Of a stretch of 64,000 nt of DNA, positions 25,601-38,479 are shown in pieces. A program made the position numbers and the translations under genes. The notes beneath the pieces were generated by a model. It was not told where the DNA came from, did not search any database, and saw only the letters and a list, made by a program, of their open reading frames with translations. This DNA comes from Amblyornis subalaris (Eukaryota > Chordata > Aves > Passeriformes > Ptilonorhynchidae). The stretch is taken from NCBI GenBank assembly GCA_018881555.1, contig JACAXG010000002.1:18036077-18100076 (forward strand), read 5' to 3'. The stretch's first letter is position 1. Each line of letters starts with the position of its first letter.

Positions 25601-28249
25601 AAAACAAAATCCTTTTGCAGTAAAATTAGGTTGACTAGAAATGTGAACTTAAATATCAACTAGAATCCATTTCTGTAGCATACACTGCAGTGACTGGCTT
25701 TCATGTATGGTAGAATTCAGCAGACTTTTTAAGCAAATTGTGGATTTTATTCCAAAAAATTGGATTAAAAACGTTCCTCCAGCACAGNAGAAAAAAGATC
25801 AAAAAGTTGCCATTTCAGAGGTGTGGACTGATTACTCCCAGAGGACCAAGTAATCAAGGAGATAGTATATACTAATCCCAAGTAGGTATAGCTTTCCTCC
25901 CTAACTGTGCTTTGCAGCAGGCGTAGAGCCTCAACCTTCTGCCATGTTTCTGGTAAGCAGAAAGGAAGTTTACCCATATCTTCATGGGACAGAATGATAA
26001 CAAAGATATTGCAATACAATGGAGTTATTTCAAAATACTGCTTCTCTCAGAATTGGGTGGTTCCTTGACAGACCATAAATATAAATATTCAAGAGAAAGC
26101 ACTGCCAACAAAGGAACATCCTATCTTATGCCCTGGGAGTGATTTAAAGTAAGCAATTTTATTAATAGGATTCCAGCACTAGCCTATACATGGTTTTACC
26201 ACTGTCTTTAGATGACACTCTGACATCATAAACACAATATATTGTTAACTATAATTTGCTTTCAGCATCCAGGTGTCCCACTTCAGACCAGGTACCTTTC
26301 CTCTAGGCATTGTAAAAATTCATTAGAAATGCGTCTGGAGAGATTATGATGAGTATCCGGCTACATCTTGGCCTTGATTGCAAAAGAGCACACTGTCAAG
26401 CATCTTAATAACATATTTACTGATGTTCAATTAGATGCTAGAGAACAAAATTGATCATCACGCTTAAAAATATTTGCTGCCGCCTTACAGGAGTGAAAAA
26501 TATTACTATCCATCATGCATATGGCAGAGCCCTTGGCTGAACACCAGTTCCTGAAATTACCCTCCATGCCTTGTGGAGGAGCTGCCAAGTGCATCCAGCC
26601 CTGCTTCTCCTCACCTTCAGTTTTCCACGTGTCCCTGAGCAGCAGTGACTGAGAAGGCTGTGGAAGTCTGAGAAGAGAAGTCCTCCAATAAACTATGCCC
26701 TTCCTGTCCATCTACAGCTTAATGAATCCAATGCTCTCTCTCTTGCTTATCAATGATTTTTAGCACGGCATTGAACAACTGCTTTACCATGATTAGTAGA
26801 TTTGATCTACGAGGATAGAAGAGGGGAAGAGAGGTGCAAATGAGGGTCAAACTATGAGCAGACTATTCTACGTACTCACCTGCATCACCCCTTAGCAGGT
26901 TTCCAGCAGTGCCACAGCTATCTCCTCTTATGTTTTATATTTTCCTTCTGGCTTTTCTGAAGGTGGGGGAGAAGCCTGTGCAGCAAATTGTTGTTTTCCT
27001 TTAGTGCAGTGGGTTTTGTTTGTTTGTCTGATATTGGCTTTCTAGCTTTGATTTTGCAATGTTTTTTAAACACACGCGCTGCCATGCCTTTATGCTAAAG
27101 GCAGACAGACCAAAGAAACATGTGCAACACTTGGAAAGTCGTAGGAGAGTTTCACACAGCACAATAATAATGAGATTTTAAAAATTATTTCGTTCCCTGT
27201 CCTTTTCTTTGCAATTCCTAACATTTTTCTTGCTTTTTGAACCACTGCCAAGCTGCACATTGATGTTTCATGGCAGCATTTATCAGAGCCCCACGACGCT
27301 GCTCTGGAGGGGTAGGAGCCAGCAGAGACCTCGTCGTTCCCCTCAGTGTATCACAGGGCATTTATCCACACAANGGCTCATCTGCTGTTTTCTTGCTCAG
27401 TCACTCAGCTTCACTGCCTCTTCCCTCATCCTCTCTTCATGTTCACAGTAATCTGTGCAACTTTTATTCTCNCCCGTTCACAGAACATTTCTGAGCGTGC
27501 TGCACAATGCTCGTGCTATTGGACTCCCATCACCACAAAAANTGACAGTTTGTTTCTGACCTTTTTCTTCCTCTCTTTTCATGTGATGTTCGTCCATGTG
27601 AGAAGCTGCCTCTGCCCATGCAGCTTAATTTTTTGAGAGCCTCTCGTAAAAGATGTCAAATGTCTTTTTAAAATTCCTTTTAAGTATGTTGACCAGATCT
27701 CTCCTCCCCATAGGGAGGGACTCATGAGGCATCGCCTCCCTTTGCAAAAGCTGCCTGCTGCTTCCCCTGTGTCACGATGGTTTTCCTCAAACTCATTTTT
27801 TGATACAGTTAATAGTGGTTTCACATATNTAACAGGCCAGATAGATGTTCTTTTCTGATTTCTTCATTTGGGTATAACTTCAGGTTTTTAAAGGATGCTT
27901 CTTAACTTGTAGCAACCTTAACCAAGTTGTTTAGCTATGTTCACATTCTTTTTAAGACTCTATAAAACCTCCAAGATAGGACTAGCCCTTAGCTGGACTA
28001 GAAGTGAAGTGTGAAAGTCTTGGAGAAGTAACTTGCAGGATTTAGAGGCTCCTATGTCTATGGTCTTCTCAGCTACATGCTGAAGACTCCAAGAAAATCC
28101 ATGTTTCACTACTATCTCTGTGAATGACCTTCTCCATGAATCCTTTACATGGAGGTGAAATGACAAAAAAAAAAGTTTTGTTCTGGCTTTCTTAATTTCT
28201 GGCTGGGAAAACTTGGTCCTTGAATCCAAGCAGAAGAGCAGTCACCTCG
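16611..28249. other. Long repeat-poor non-coding stretch
   Basis: About 11.6 kb has no transposon or exon that I can recognise. Open frames reach only about 136 codons (16615-17025) and none resembles a known family. Simple tracts include an A-run at 25288-25299 and ATT units at 25328-25342. The interval 20400-22400 is listed separately as enhancer-like. Confidence 0.5.
20400..22400. promoter_or_regulatory. ORF-free AT-rich block, candidate regulatory DNA
   Basis: No open frame of 60 codons occurs on either strand from 19985 to 22552, the longest such gap in the window. No LINE or LTR sequence is seen. The block is rich in homeobox-type cores (ATTAAT, TAATTG), ATTGTT/ACAAT motifs and GATTGA/TGATTA motifs (for example at 20600, 20830, 21535 and 22240). 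It resembles conserved gene-desert regulatory DNA. Function is inferred, not shown. Confidence 0.3.
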
Positions 28250-28880
28250 TTTAGGATTTTAGAAGTAATGAGAGTTTAAAAGGACGAAAAATTGGGACTG
28301 CCCATCAAGAACTTGGATGCAATGAAGCATGGGATAAAATTGGATAAATAGAAAATAAGAAAAAGAGTACAAAGCTTTCCTAAGAATAGAATATGGCACA
28401 CTAGCCAGACATTTACAAAAAACCACCAAACCCTACTTTCTACATCAAGGAAGTGAGTTGACCTAATCTGATTGGATTTCAGGAAAGCATTTGTTGGTAT
28501 GCAGCTTGAAAAAAAAATAAACTGAGAAAGACAGCTATTGCTAAATTAACTCTTAATATGAATAAAAGCTTGCAAAGCAGTTTTCAAGGGCAAGTCTCAA
28601 GCTAGAAGAAAGGTGATAGTGGACTTCCTAAAAGAATGATCTCAGGCAGATCTTACTAATTACTTTCACTAACCTTAACCTAGGAATGATCAGCTGAGGA
28701 CACAAAGCTGGGCAACTGCTTGCACAGAGTGGGGCTGGAATATTGTGTAACAAAGAGCATGAAAGTAATTTTACATGATGAGCTTGACTCAGTATCGTGG
28801 AACTCTGCATATACCAAACTTAGGAAAAAATCTTCAGTATGGTATTTTCACTATAAAGACAAACCAAGTGGTCAAGTTTC
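28250..28880 (+). mobile_element. Old CR1-type LINE fossil (RT domain)
   Basis: Two reverse-transcriptase landmarks are readable on the plus strand in the right order and spacing. D-F-R-K-A-F is at 28475-28492 (family pattern DFxKAFDT), and A-E-D-T-K-L-G is at 28693-28713 (catalytic ADDTKLG, with the first catalytic aspartate replaced by glutamate). Between them, GGTGATAGTGGACTTCCTAA parallels the region coding for GVPQG. Frameshifts and stops show an inactive, old copy. The outer boundaries are approximate. Confidence 0.7.
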
Positions 28881-29812
28881 TTAGTTATCCCACAGGCACA
28901 GAAGTAAAATATTTCAAATAAAATTGCTATATAAAAATGCCACAATACAAATGCCATATAGCAAGTTCCAAGGGAAGACAAAAAAATCCCCAGATTTTTG
29001 CTTGCTTAATTAGAGACAGTCATAATGTTACCTAATTTCCACAAACACAATGCCCAAAATCCTCCAGGTCTTTCGATTTAAAAAAAAAAAAAATTCTTAT
29101 TTTTAGATGTTATTCAAGAGTGCCATACAAGTCTTGGGCAATCCCATTCCCCCTTTAACTTCACAGGCATCACCTGTAAACTGGAGATTAACCTACAAGA
29201 TCAATAGAAACAATATAATGTGACACTAAGTCCATCTCCTCTGTTGATCCTGTAAAAACATTTCAGAATTTGGTCTCTTGCTCCCAGAGCTGTCAAACGA
29301 AGCCAGTGCAGGACACTGAGTCAGAAGTGCTGTACAAATTTTGGAAGGCTTACCTGAAATAACACACTGTGATGTGCCTGAGGTAACCTCATCCTAGTGA
29401 CAGCTCTGTTTCGTGAGCCAAGCTAGCTCACCGGTAGCACCCTGCACTGTTCCGTGTGCGTGTGTCAGCTCACGTCCATAGTCGTGCAAAGCGGAGAGAT
29501 TCCTGAACAAATCTGGACATGCCAGGAAACAGGAGAAGCCCGTGGCTTGGGTGAAAGTGATGACACTCTTTTATAAAAAAGCCTTTTGACACCCTTGTCA
29601 TGCAATACCAGTATGATAGTGGAAAGGTTAAGGTCACAAACTAGGAATGAAGAACTTTTGCTGTCAGTATCCATAAAAAAAGGGTAAGTTGGGTGTTTCA
29701 GTCAATCCTCAAGGCTTTTGAGATGTTGATAGCAGGTAGCTCTAATATAAAAATAAATTAATTAAAAAATCAAAATATTAGTTGCTCTGTATCTAGGAGG
29801 TATAGGAAGGTA
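28881..29812. other. Non-coding DNA, no recognised feature
   Basis: The stretch is AT-rich, with an A-tract near 29080-29093. Nothing else is recognised. It may include unrecognisable CR1 flanks. Confidence 0.5.
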
Positions 29813-30075
29813 TTAATGTCACCATGAGAGGCCCTGGCAACACCTCATCTGGAGCACTGTGCCTACTTCTAGTCCTGCAGGTTAAACGACATTTACTGGA
29901 AGTGAAGGTACAAAGGAGAGTTAGAAGAATGGTCAGGAAAAAGCACCCTTCTCTGTGACAGGTATGGCACAGCTGGTTTGGCTGAACTGAGGCTGAGCAG
30001 GGTTTGGCAGTAAACTAAAAAGCTCAAGGGAGGACAAACTGGAATGGACTTTATACCGGGCGAGAAAAATGCTCT
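29813..30075 (+). mobile_element. Diverged CR1 LINE fragment
   Basis: GAGGCCCTGGCAACACCTCA followed by TCTGGAGCACTGTGCCTACT is a diverged form of the CR1 stretch that encodes the RT C-terminal region (CCTCATCTGGAGTACTGTGT type). Weaker matches follow (GGAGAGTTAGAAGAATGGTC, and GAACTGAGGCTGAGCAGGG near 29985). The usual 3' tail is missing. Confidence 0.6.
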
Positions 30076-33000
30076 TTGNAGTCAAAGACCTTGCAGAACG
30101 CAAGAGGTTCAGCTGGTCATGATACACATGATCTGAAATCTTTAACCATGCAGAGGAACAGAAAATCTCAGGAGCAAGCTGATGAAGGGGGTAGCCTCAA
30201 GATGGAGGCCAGTGTCTCTGCATGTTAAGCTGAAGAGTGTTAACACGGCTGCCTGCGATAGAGAGGATCAGGCCCGACAGCAGAGGAGGTCTTCTCCAGC
30301 CCTGCCCGCTCTGTCAAGGACAGAACTGACTATGAAAGCTCTGATTTTCAAAACGTGTATCAAATTTACACATTTGTCACCGGCCAGTTTATCACCACCC
30401 ACTATCTTACACTCAACAGTGTTACACAAGAGTGTAAATTAATGTGGAGTGCAATTCTCCTAATTATTACAGTTGGGGAGCAAATGGGGCCATGCATATG
30501 CAAATATCTAATTAGTCACGTTGTGGTTGCCTGTCTGTGGAAATACCCTGTGTGACTATGAAATCATACCGCCTGCTTTGGCTTATACAATGATGTGTGT
30601 TGCTGTGACTCTTGCATAAGGAGAATTAGTCCTTCTGTTTTAATAATACTGAACCATTCTGCTCAATTCTGAGCCCTTAATCTTGCATCACAGTGAAATA
30701 CTGTAACAGCAACATATAATTGTCTATTTTTCCAATTTTCTATTTTGTAGAATGCTAGTTCCTGACCTCTGCTAAATGTGTACAGTGGCCTACCTTGACA
30801 TAATATTAGGTTAATCATAACTGAAAAGAGTTCCAGTGTAGCTTAATAGAAAAAAATAATATCACTTCGCCTACTCATGAATTTCAGGTTTCAGTCTTCT
30901 TTTCTCAGAAGAATGTTATCGTCTCACTACGACACGTGTAGTTTCACAAGTTCTGTTTGTTTTAGCCTGAAATGACCTGGCCTTATTAGCTCCTTCTATC
31001 CCCTCCAGTTTTGGCGGGATCCCACATGCCCCTTAGCAGTATTGCAAAAGGAAATCCCCATAAACCATATAAATCCCTAAAAAAGCTGAGGGCAAAACTG
31101 AGCAGATCTCTGCTCGGGCAGGCAGCGTCCTCCCCTTGTGCAGCGCTGCCACGGGTGTCGATGGCAGCTCTGCAAAGAGACACAGGACGGCACAGCAGCC
31201 CACAGGTTTTGCTTGCTCTCTGTGGNTGAAAGGACACCCTCACCCAGAGCACCTTTTCTGTATTTGCTTGATGTTTCAGGGACCTTATTGCTGGGATTTC
31301 CAGGGCAACATCATCACTGTGGCGCTTCTGTAATTTACAGATAAAGGCTGACGAAACAGTAGTGTGGTTTGGAGGACTGGGCATGATACGCGGTTGAGTT
31401 CACTAAGGCTGGCAAGATACCTGCCTTTCTGCTCAATTTGTAGGACTAACTACTCACTTCTGAATTATCACTACTTCATTTAGATGAGTGTCAGCAATGG
31501 ATAGATAAAAAATGTGTTTCTGTGGTTTTAGAAACACCTGGAGCTTCTCTCCAGAATACGATAATTCCTTATCTAATTGCTTATNTATAGCAATTCAGAT
31601 TCCTCCTAATTACTAACTAATTTTATGGTTAATTTTACCTCCTTTCCCCTCTCCCAACCACGCAAACATGTATATTCTTATGTGCATACACATATGCAGA
31701 CCCCACCAAAATTATTTCAGCATAAGTATGAATACCACGAACCAAAAGTTTGGCATCCCCTGCTACAGTGAAAGATGACTGCCACCTATGGGTAAGAGCT
31801 CATGTTAACATATTTAGATAAAATTTTAATATTATTCTTTTTAGTTAATTCAATTTGTAATTATCTAGCAGGACAGAGTTCTGATTCATTTGCTTATATT
31901 TTGCCAACAACAATCACTGATCATCCTCTGAAAGTTAGGTATTAAATCAACTCCCTTATGAAGGAGCATCAGCTTTATGGCGAATAAAAAAATGGGGTAC
32001 GACATTCATATTTTTCTTATTCTGAATAAAGACTACATAGAAGTACTCTATTTCCCTATGCAAAGAAAAAAGATTCATTGCTACACAGCTAGTGTATTAG
32101 ATAAGGCTGTATTTAATGACTACTATGATTTTAAAGTTTAGCCGTCTCAGGGTTTTAATATTTTGCTTGCTGCTTTCTTTTGCTAAATACATAGAAGTAG
32201 CTTAGCTGTGCAATTCCATGACAATGTGTATATAATCAGTATGTCATAGATTTTTCTTTCCAATATTTTTCATATTTCATAGAAAAAAGGAAAGCTAAAT
32301 AGGGGAAGGGAGGCAGTAGAAAAATGTATGTCTCGATTACGTAAGCCTCAATTTTTCTGATAATCAATCTGCGCAGCATTTACCTAGAAAACTCAAAAGA
32401 AAGTAAACATTGGGAAGCCAAACTTGTATCAAAATTGTATTGTATCAAAAATACTTTTTTCCGACTCAGTTTTCAAGTACTTAAAAGCAAAGAGCCTGAC
32501 AATTCTGTATATCTGACTACCAAAGAGAAAAACGCTCGATAACGGCTGCTATACTGTAGTAAGCTGCATTAAAATGGACATTACGATCTCTTTCTCAGAA
32601 GTACTATACGTAAAAATAGCTGGAAGTCTAGCAAATTAATGCATGTATTTTAGTTTGGAAAAAAATCATTTTGCTCCAGTAAACAGAAGTTAATTGTAGC
32701 CATTATATTTCTCCCTTTCGGGGCTCCGGCACAGTATTTCTGAAGGAAGAAAGACGGAACTTAACAAAAGATAAAATTATATTAAAAGAGAGAGTGACTA
32801 AAACAAACTAAGAATAAGTCCAATATTGATTTTTTTAAAAATCTCCCTTTTAAAGTAATCTTAGTCCTGGGCCTTCTCATTCATATTGTACTTTGCTAAA
32901 TATGATAATCGGCCTATCTAAAAAATCCCAAATCAATATTACACTAGTGCTTACCTCCTGCATTTTCACTAAGTTCTTATTACTAAACCTAGGTTATAAG

Positions 33001-36000
33001 CTTGCAAAATACTGTAAAACTGGTCAGTACATGTTGCTCAAGTATCTGAGATTCACACATCATCATTTCATGCTTGCTTTCCGACGGCATCGGTAAGCTT
33101 TATAATCTACATAATTCAGACGCCTGTGGTAAAATCTTTGTGCTTCATAGACAAAACCATCTTGTAGGTAAAGTCATGGCTCCACAGAAATATATTAGTG
33201 ATGTATTTTCCTGACATATTTTAGGCAAAAAATAGCATTCTTCAGTTTGCTTCCTTGTGTCCACTTTGGCTATCGAATCAAACTGTCACTGGTCCAGCAA
33301 CATTTCCCTGTATTTTCAAACCACAGTTTAAACTTAACCCACTCAGTCTCCTTTGATGGGAACTTCATATCAGAAATTACTCCTTATCACGTTTGATGAA
33401 TCCAGCTTAAAATAAAACAGCAGAAGTGCATGAACATCTGTGACAAATGACTTGTCTCAGTCATCCTGCTCTTTCTTACCTGATCTCCCACTAGAGTACA
33501 ATTTTGTAGGTATACTATTTTACAGTGCAACCTCCTCCCACCAACCTACTGCTTGCAAAAGGAATTTAAAAAAATATTTTCCATGTGTCAAACCAAAATC
33601 TGAACAGATTATAGTTGAACCTTTTAAAATAATTAGAAGTAGGAAAATGGAAATAAACAAATAAGGTAATACTTCAAATTTACAAAGGCCACAAAAAGGT
33701 AAAAAAATGTAGAAATGCAATAGAGGATTGTTAAACTAACGGATCTATTAATGGAATATGAAACAAACCCTCCTTTCCTGGTGACACATCACTGACTTAC
33801 TTGTAAAAAGGAAGAGCAAAATTTTTTTATGTACAGCCAGTATGATGAATTTTAAGATATCCCTATTTCAGTCTCTTTAAAACCAAGGCCATCTTAAAGG
33901 ACAGGGTACTCAAAAAGATGTACACGATATTGGAAAACCCAGACAGGTTTCTCCTGAGTTTTTTGCCACCAATGATGTCTGTGTTTTATAGAGGAAAAAA
34001 ATCCCACAAATCAGGCAGTGTTCCTAATTCTCTGAAGCGCTTGTTGTTAATTTTATACCTTTACAAAACGACGAGTAAAATTCCACTTTCCAAGTAAAGA
34101 AATAAAGAATATCCTATCATAGCTCTAAAAAATTATTCTTTCTGTTCTATATAGATGTCTCATCAATTTCACTTGAATGCTGCTTACACTGTATAACACA
34201 GATTTTACTTTAAATAATAGTACTTAATGCCCATATGGATTTTTTGTTACCTAATAGCTTTGCTAGATTGGTCATGGATTTTTTACCATGCTATGTATTT
34301 CTTCAGTACTTAGTTATATGCCTGCATTTTCCAATAGACGTTCAAAATATTACTGCATTCTGGTCTATTCCACTGTGTTTTGACACTGAAGTGCATTCAG
34401 ACACTTATAATATACCATGGTTATGGAGGCAACTAAACAAAAAAACAGGTTACCTTCTGATATATTGGAACGCATGGGCCTTTCTTCTTATGGGGGAAAA
34501 CCTGTTTGTTCGTAATAATTTAGTTTATAGCTGAGAAAGGGAGCAACACACCTGGAATCAACTCTCTGAAAATTCCAGAAATGCAAGAAGCTTCACAAAA
34601 AGTCTGCAGTTACCTTGTTTTTTAAGTAACCATGCAGAGCTGATAGCTATTAGCAGTAGCAAGGACTTGCATAACAAGGACTTGAAGGAAGGCTTAGTAC
34701 TATCCGTGCCGGAGTGATTTAAAGAGAATGAAGGCACGTATTTCTTTATGATGCATTATGTAACAACAGAGAGGGCAATCTGAGGCATTCAAAAAAATAC
34801 GGGACCCACATTTGATCTTATTCTTGTTATTTATCACACAAATATTTAATAGTGCTTATAGCGTAAGGCTTATGAAACATATGAAGCATAGGAATGTTAT
34901 CCGGTACAAATTTGTTTGAAATGTTTTAGGTGATGTATGTTACGTTTTGAACATCTTTAGGAAAATATATTAGGCCCTATAATTCATCTGCTTCAAACTT
35001 CTGCAATACATGCAATCTCAGATAAAATAAAATTGTCAAAATCAGTGATAGCTGGACCTTCTGGTTCACATTAGTGTGAAGAGAAAACTGCTGTTGAGCT
35101 GACACATTGATAGATTACGAGTTCTGCTGAAGAATAGCTAAAAATGGTGATTCAATCTTGTCACTACTATATAAGAATAACAGAAGTGGAGATGATACTC
35201 ATAATATCATGTGTTTTATCAAAACCCTAAGGGGTTTTGGTGCATCAAACACATTCTCTTCCTGTGAGCTTCTGGCTCTAAAAAATACCTGTGTAAGTAA
35301 ATTAAACTAAATAGGCCTATTAAAAAAACAGGATCAGTTTGTGCCCAAAATTTATTTTAACATTAATATAAACAGCAGATTGTAAAAAGACTTTTTTTGT
35401 GGGGGGGGATGTCCTCTCTTTCTCTCTCGTTTTTTTTTACAGTAGAGATGCTGGTCTTGTAATGACGAAATGGAGAGCTAGGAGGATTATGAAACACAAG
35501 TAACATGAAGGGCAAATCTGACTGAAAGGGAGAATATTATTCCAATTATTTAAAACTTAACTGTGTTTCTTTACCAACTTAAATCAATACAGCTTCCCTG
35601 AAATCAATAAGGTGATACAGATGCATCCAAGATGCACATAAGATAATGCAGATCATCATCTTCTGTTAGGACAGTAAATAAAAACACTTGTATAATCATC
35701 TTTTCTAAACAGCTCCCTAATCTTCAGATATGCAAAAGAGAACTTTCAAAAGAGGCACCTTAAGTACTTCTGCTATTCTACCCCTGGTCCTCTGCTGATC
35801 TGAAACTTGTGTGGCCATTTATGCTGAAGTCAGGTTTAAACACTGACTTCTGTCCCTCAGTGCTTCATACTTCCCTGTGCTGCTGCAAATCACCATGGAA
35901 GGCTCAAGATGGAGGGAACGGGGCCTTGGTGGCTTGTGCCTTCCTCCCACAAAGATCACCAAATGCTCCCGGCGCTTACTTCCGATGCGTCTGAGGAGTT

Positions 36001-37019
36001 CTGCAACAACAGAAGGGGAAACAAGGCTTCACAGTCCTCATCTTTCACTGAGAGGAATAACAGGTAAGGAGCAGGAGGAAACAGAAACATGGGGGAGGAC
36101 GGGGGGAACGATTTCTTTTTAGAGGCTCCCCTTTTCCAAAGGGAAAGAAACCTTAAGACAAACTTCATCACATCACAGAGATGTAGACAGGTAGGCACCT
36201 CAGATTTCTGATAACTAAGTGGGTTTGTTTCAGGGAAAGATTATTCATTCATCTGATTTTTATTTTTACTTTTACCGGGGCCTCTACAGCAAGAATTTGC
36301 AGCTTCTCCTGCAATAATTAATGTTTCATGTTGCACAGGAATTTCTTATCTTATAAAAAACCCCCTTTCCAGCAAAACTGTGACTTAATCTGTGTTCTTA
36401 ATTTGATGATGAATGGGGAAGAAAAGCAGCAAGGCAGAAAGTTTATCACCCTGCTCTAAAATGTAGGGAGAACCAGAAACTGAAATAAAATTTAAAAAAA
36501 AAAAGTCTCAACACTGTTCTGTGTTTTGCCTACAGTTCTTACACACATATTTGCCTTTTGAGTATGCAGGCCGACATCTTTAGGATATTCAGGCAACGTA
36601 TTAACACATCGTAGATATGGGAAAGAAACAAGTCAGAAATATTTGTAGGGTGTGAAGCAGTAAACAGTAACCAAGCAGAAATGTTTTACGTAACGCTATT
36701 ATGGCTTGACAGCAAAGTAGATTTATACATTCTCCTTTCAAGCTTGTAAGGTTGCTAACAAGTGAAATGGGTTAAATTTTCTGAGTTGGGAATGGAATTG
36801 ATTTATGTTGGTTCCACAATGCTACGCAGCTCTTAAATGTAGGAGCTCTTGCGGCTGCAAGTCTGCTTTTAGGACAGGCCCCGCAGTGACAGGCTGCGGC
36901 ATGGCAGGGAGAAGCCCAGGTAATTCTGGCGGGGCAGCGGCTGGCGATGCAGGACCCAGCAGGTATCCAGCCATCCAGCCAGCCCGCCTTACGTAAGGAC
37001 TTCATTTTCGTTAGGCTAC
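30076..37019. other. Non-coding DNA upstream of the CpG island
   Basis: No transposon or exon is recognised. Frames are 60-132 codons and unremarkable. A T/G/CT-rich low-complexity patch lies at 35392-35438. The block at 30340-30760 is listed separately. The stretch from 31400 to 35800 is AT-rich and mostly free of open frames. Confidence 0.5.
30340..30760. promoter_or_regulatory. Candidate enhancer with POU and homeodomain sites
   Basis: A perfect octamer ATGCAAAT (30498-30505) lies three bases from the palindromic homeodomain site CTAATTAG (30508-30515). CCTAATTATTACAG lies upstream at about 30458. The region is repeat-free. Adjacent POU and homeodomain sites are a known arrangement in neural enhancers. 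Activity here is inferred. Confidence 0.4.
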
Positions 37020-37585
37020 ATCTCGCCGCCGCGCGAGGCACGGGAGAAGAGGCTATTCCATCTCCCCGCGCAGCCCCAGTCCCCTGTGCCAGGCCCAATG
37101 ACCGCATCCTAGCATTTTAAAATTTTTTAATTTTTTTTCTCCTCTCCAAACAGCACATCTACACAGTGGCGTTTACCTATTCGCTCGCGCCGTGGCTGCC
37201 ACGCAACCTATCTGGGCGGCCGGCTGGCACAGCCCACGTTCACCGGAGCGATGCCGAAGAGGAAACCCCCGGTCCCTCTTCGGGCGAGGGGCGCGCTGCG
37301 GGCCGGCTCCGGGCGGGCAGCTCTCCCTCCTCGGCGGCGGCGGGGATGCTCCGCTCTGCGGCCAGCGGCGGGCAGCGTCCATTGCAGCTCGGCGGGTCCG
37401 AGTCCGGAGTCCAGGGGCTCCGGCAGCCAGCGGGGGCACCCGGCCCCCCCTTCCCTAAACACCGCTGGCCAGATGCGCTTATTTCTCATCCCGTCCTCTT
37501 CCCACAAATCCACCGTCCGCGGCCGCCGAGCCCCAGCAGCGGCCCGGCCAGCCCCCGAGTCACCACCGATCGCTCTCCCCTCTCG

Positions 37586-37600
37586 CTCTCTCTCTCTCTC
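37586..37600. repeat. CT dinucleotide repeat in CpG island
   Basis: About seven CT units lie within a longer pyrimidine tract (37572-37612). On the minus strand this reads as a GAGA tract. Confidence 0.85.
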
Positions 37601-37859
37601 AATCTCTCCTTTCAAGCTCTCCCCGAGGAGGAAACAGCACGGCGGGGCTGCTCGTCCTGCATTTCACCGCCNGGGAGACGCCGCCGCCGGAGCGCTTAAA
37701 ACAAAGCGGAGAACCGCCACTTTCCACACTGTTCCTTTCCCTCCCCGCGCCGAGTAACGCGGCTGGCTAGGGGAGCTCGCCTAGCAGGGATAAAGAACAC
37801 GGGGGGGTTAGGGCAGGAGAACCCACCCACCCAGCGCGGCAGCCCCCCGGCTGCTCCCC

Positions 37860-37930
37860 GTTCCCGGCGCATCCCGGCGCACCTGACAGCCCGCGCTCCG
37901 CGCTGTATTTCCCTCCCTTAGCGACAGGGG
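37860..37930 (-). other. Possible leftward first exon with splice donor
   Basis: On the minus strand, GGCTGTCAG followed by GTGCGCC (junction near 37880) is a fair splice-donor match 40-50 bases downstream of where a leftward transcript could start from the two minus-oriented CCAAT boxes. This is only a motif match. Confidence 0.2.
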
Positions 37931-37954
37931 AGGCGCGCGCCGGCCGCGGCGCCG

Positions 37955-38071
37955 CCATTGGCGGAGGGCAGCTGCGCGGCGCGGCCATTGGCTGCGGCGG
38001 CGGCCAATGGGGCGCTCTGTATCCGGGAAGCAGCGGCTGCGGAGCTATTTAAATCCTTCCCGGTGATGTCA
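37955..38071 (+). promoter_or_regulatory. Core promoter: CCAAT boxes, TATA-like box, CRE-like site
   Basis: Three NF-Y-type boxes are present: CCATTGG at 37955-37961 and 37985-37991 (CCAAT on the minus strand) and CCAATGG at 38004-38010 (CCAAT on the plus strand). TATTTAAA at 38046-38053 is placed 36 bases after the plus-strand box, predicting a start near 38075-38085. TGATGTCA at 38064-38071 differs from the CREB/ATF site TGACGTCA by one base. The mixed CCAAT orientation also allows leftward transcription. The downstream gene is not identifiable; a first exon could be non-coding. Confidence 0.65.
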
Positions 38072-38479
38072 GCGCGGGCGGCGCGGGGGGAGCGGCGGGA
38101 GGGGGCGCGGGAGCGGCGGCCGCGCCTGTCAGGCCGCGTTAGGAGCAGCGCGGCCGCCACCCCCTCCGCGGGGAGGGGAGCGGGAGTGGCCCGCCGCACC
38201 TGCCCGGCCGCCCCGCCTCACGGGACCGGGCGGCACGCCGCTCCCCGCCCCGCTAACTTGCCCCGCTGTCGATCCTGGAGGGTGCGGGTTAATCCCGGGG
38301 TGCTGGGTGCGCTCGCTGGTTGCGCGAGTGTCGCGCTAAGCCCTTGCTCGCAGAGAAGGCAGAAGGGCAGCTCTCTGTGCTAAAAGCACTTCTGCCAACT
38401 GTTCAGCGGGAGAGGTTCTCTCACTGTGCTTTATTTGCACTCAGTGCCTCCCGATAGCCTCGGCGACACTGAGCCCCTC

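Larger units (their letters stand above)
37020..38360. promoter_or_regulatory. CpG island
   Basis: This is a sharp island of very high GC with dense CpG (for example GGCCGCGGCGCC near 37943) in an AT-rich landscape. The densest part is about 37180-38340. In vertebrates such an island nearly always marks a transcription start. Long open frames occur on both strands (up to 177 codons) but their Arg/Ala/Pro/Gly composition reflects GC content, so I do not call them genes. A CT-repeat (37586-37600) lies inside. Confidence 0.93.

Noticed and set aside
31010..31400. GC-rich segment with CATATAAATCCC, considered as an LTR
   Set aside because: No terminal TG...CA, clear polyadenylation signal or second landmark could be placed.
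37166..38383. Long open frames on both strands in the CpG island (up to 177 codons)
   Set aside because: GC-rich DNA lacks stop codons. The products are low-complexity Arg/Ala/Pro/Gly and resemble no protein family.
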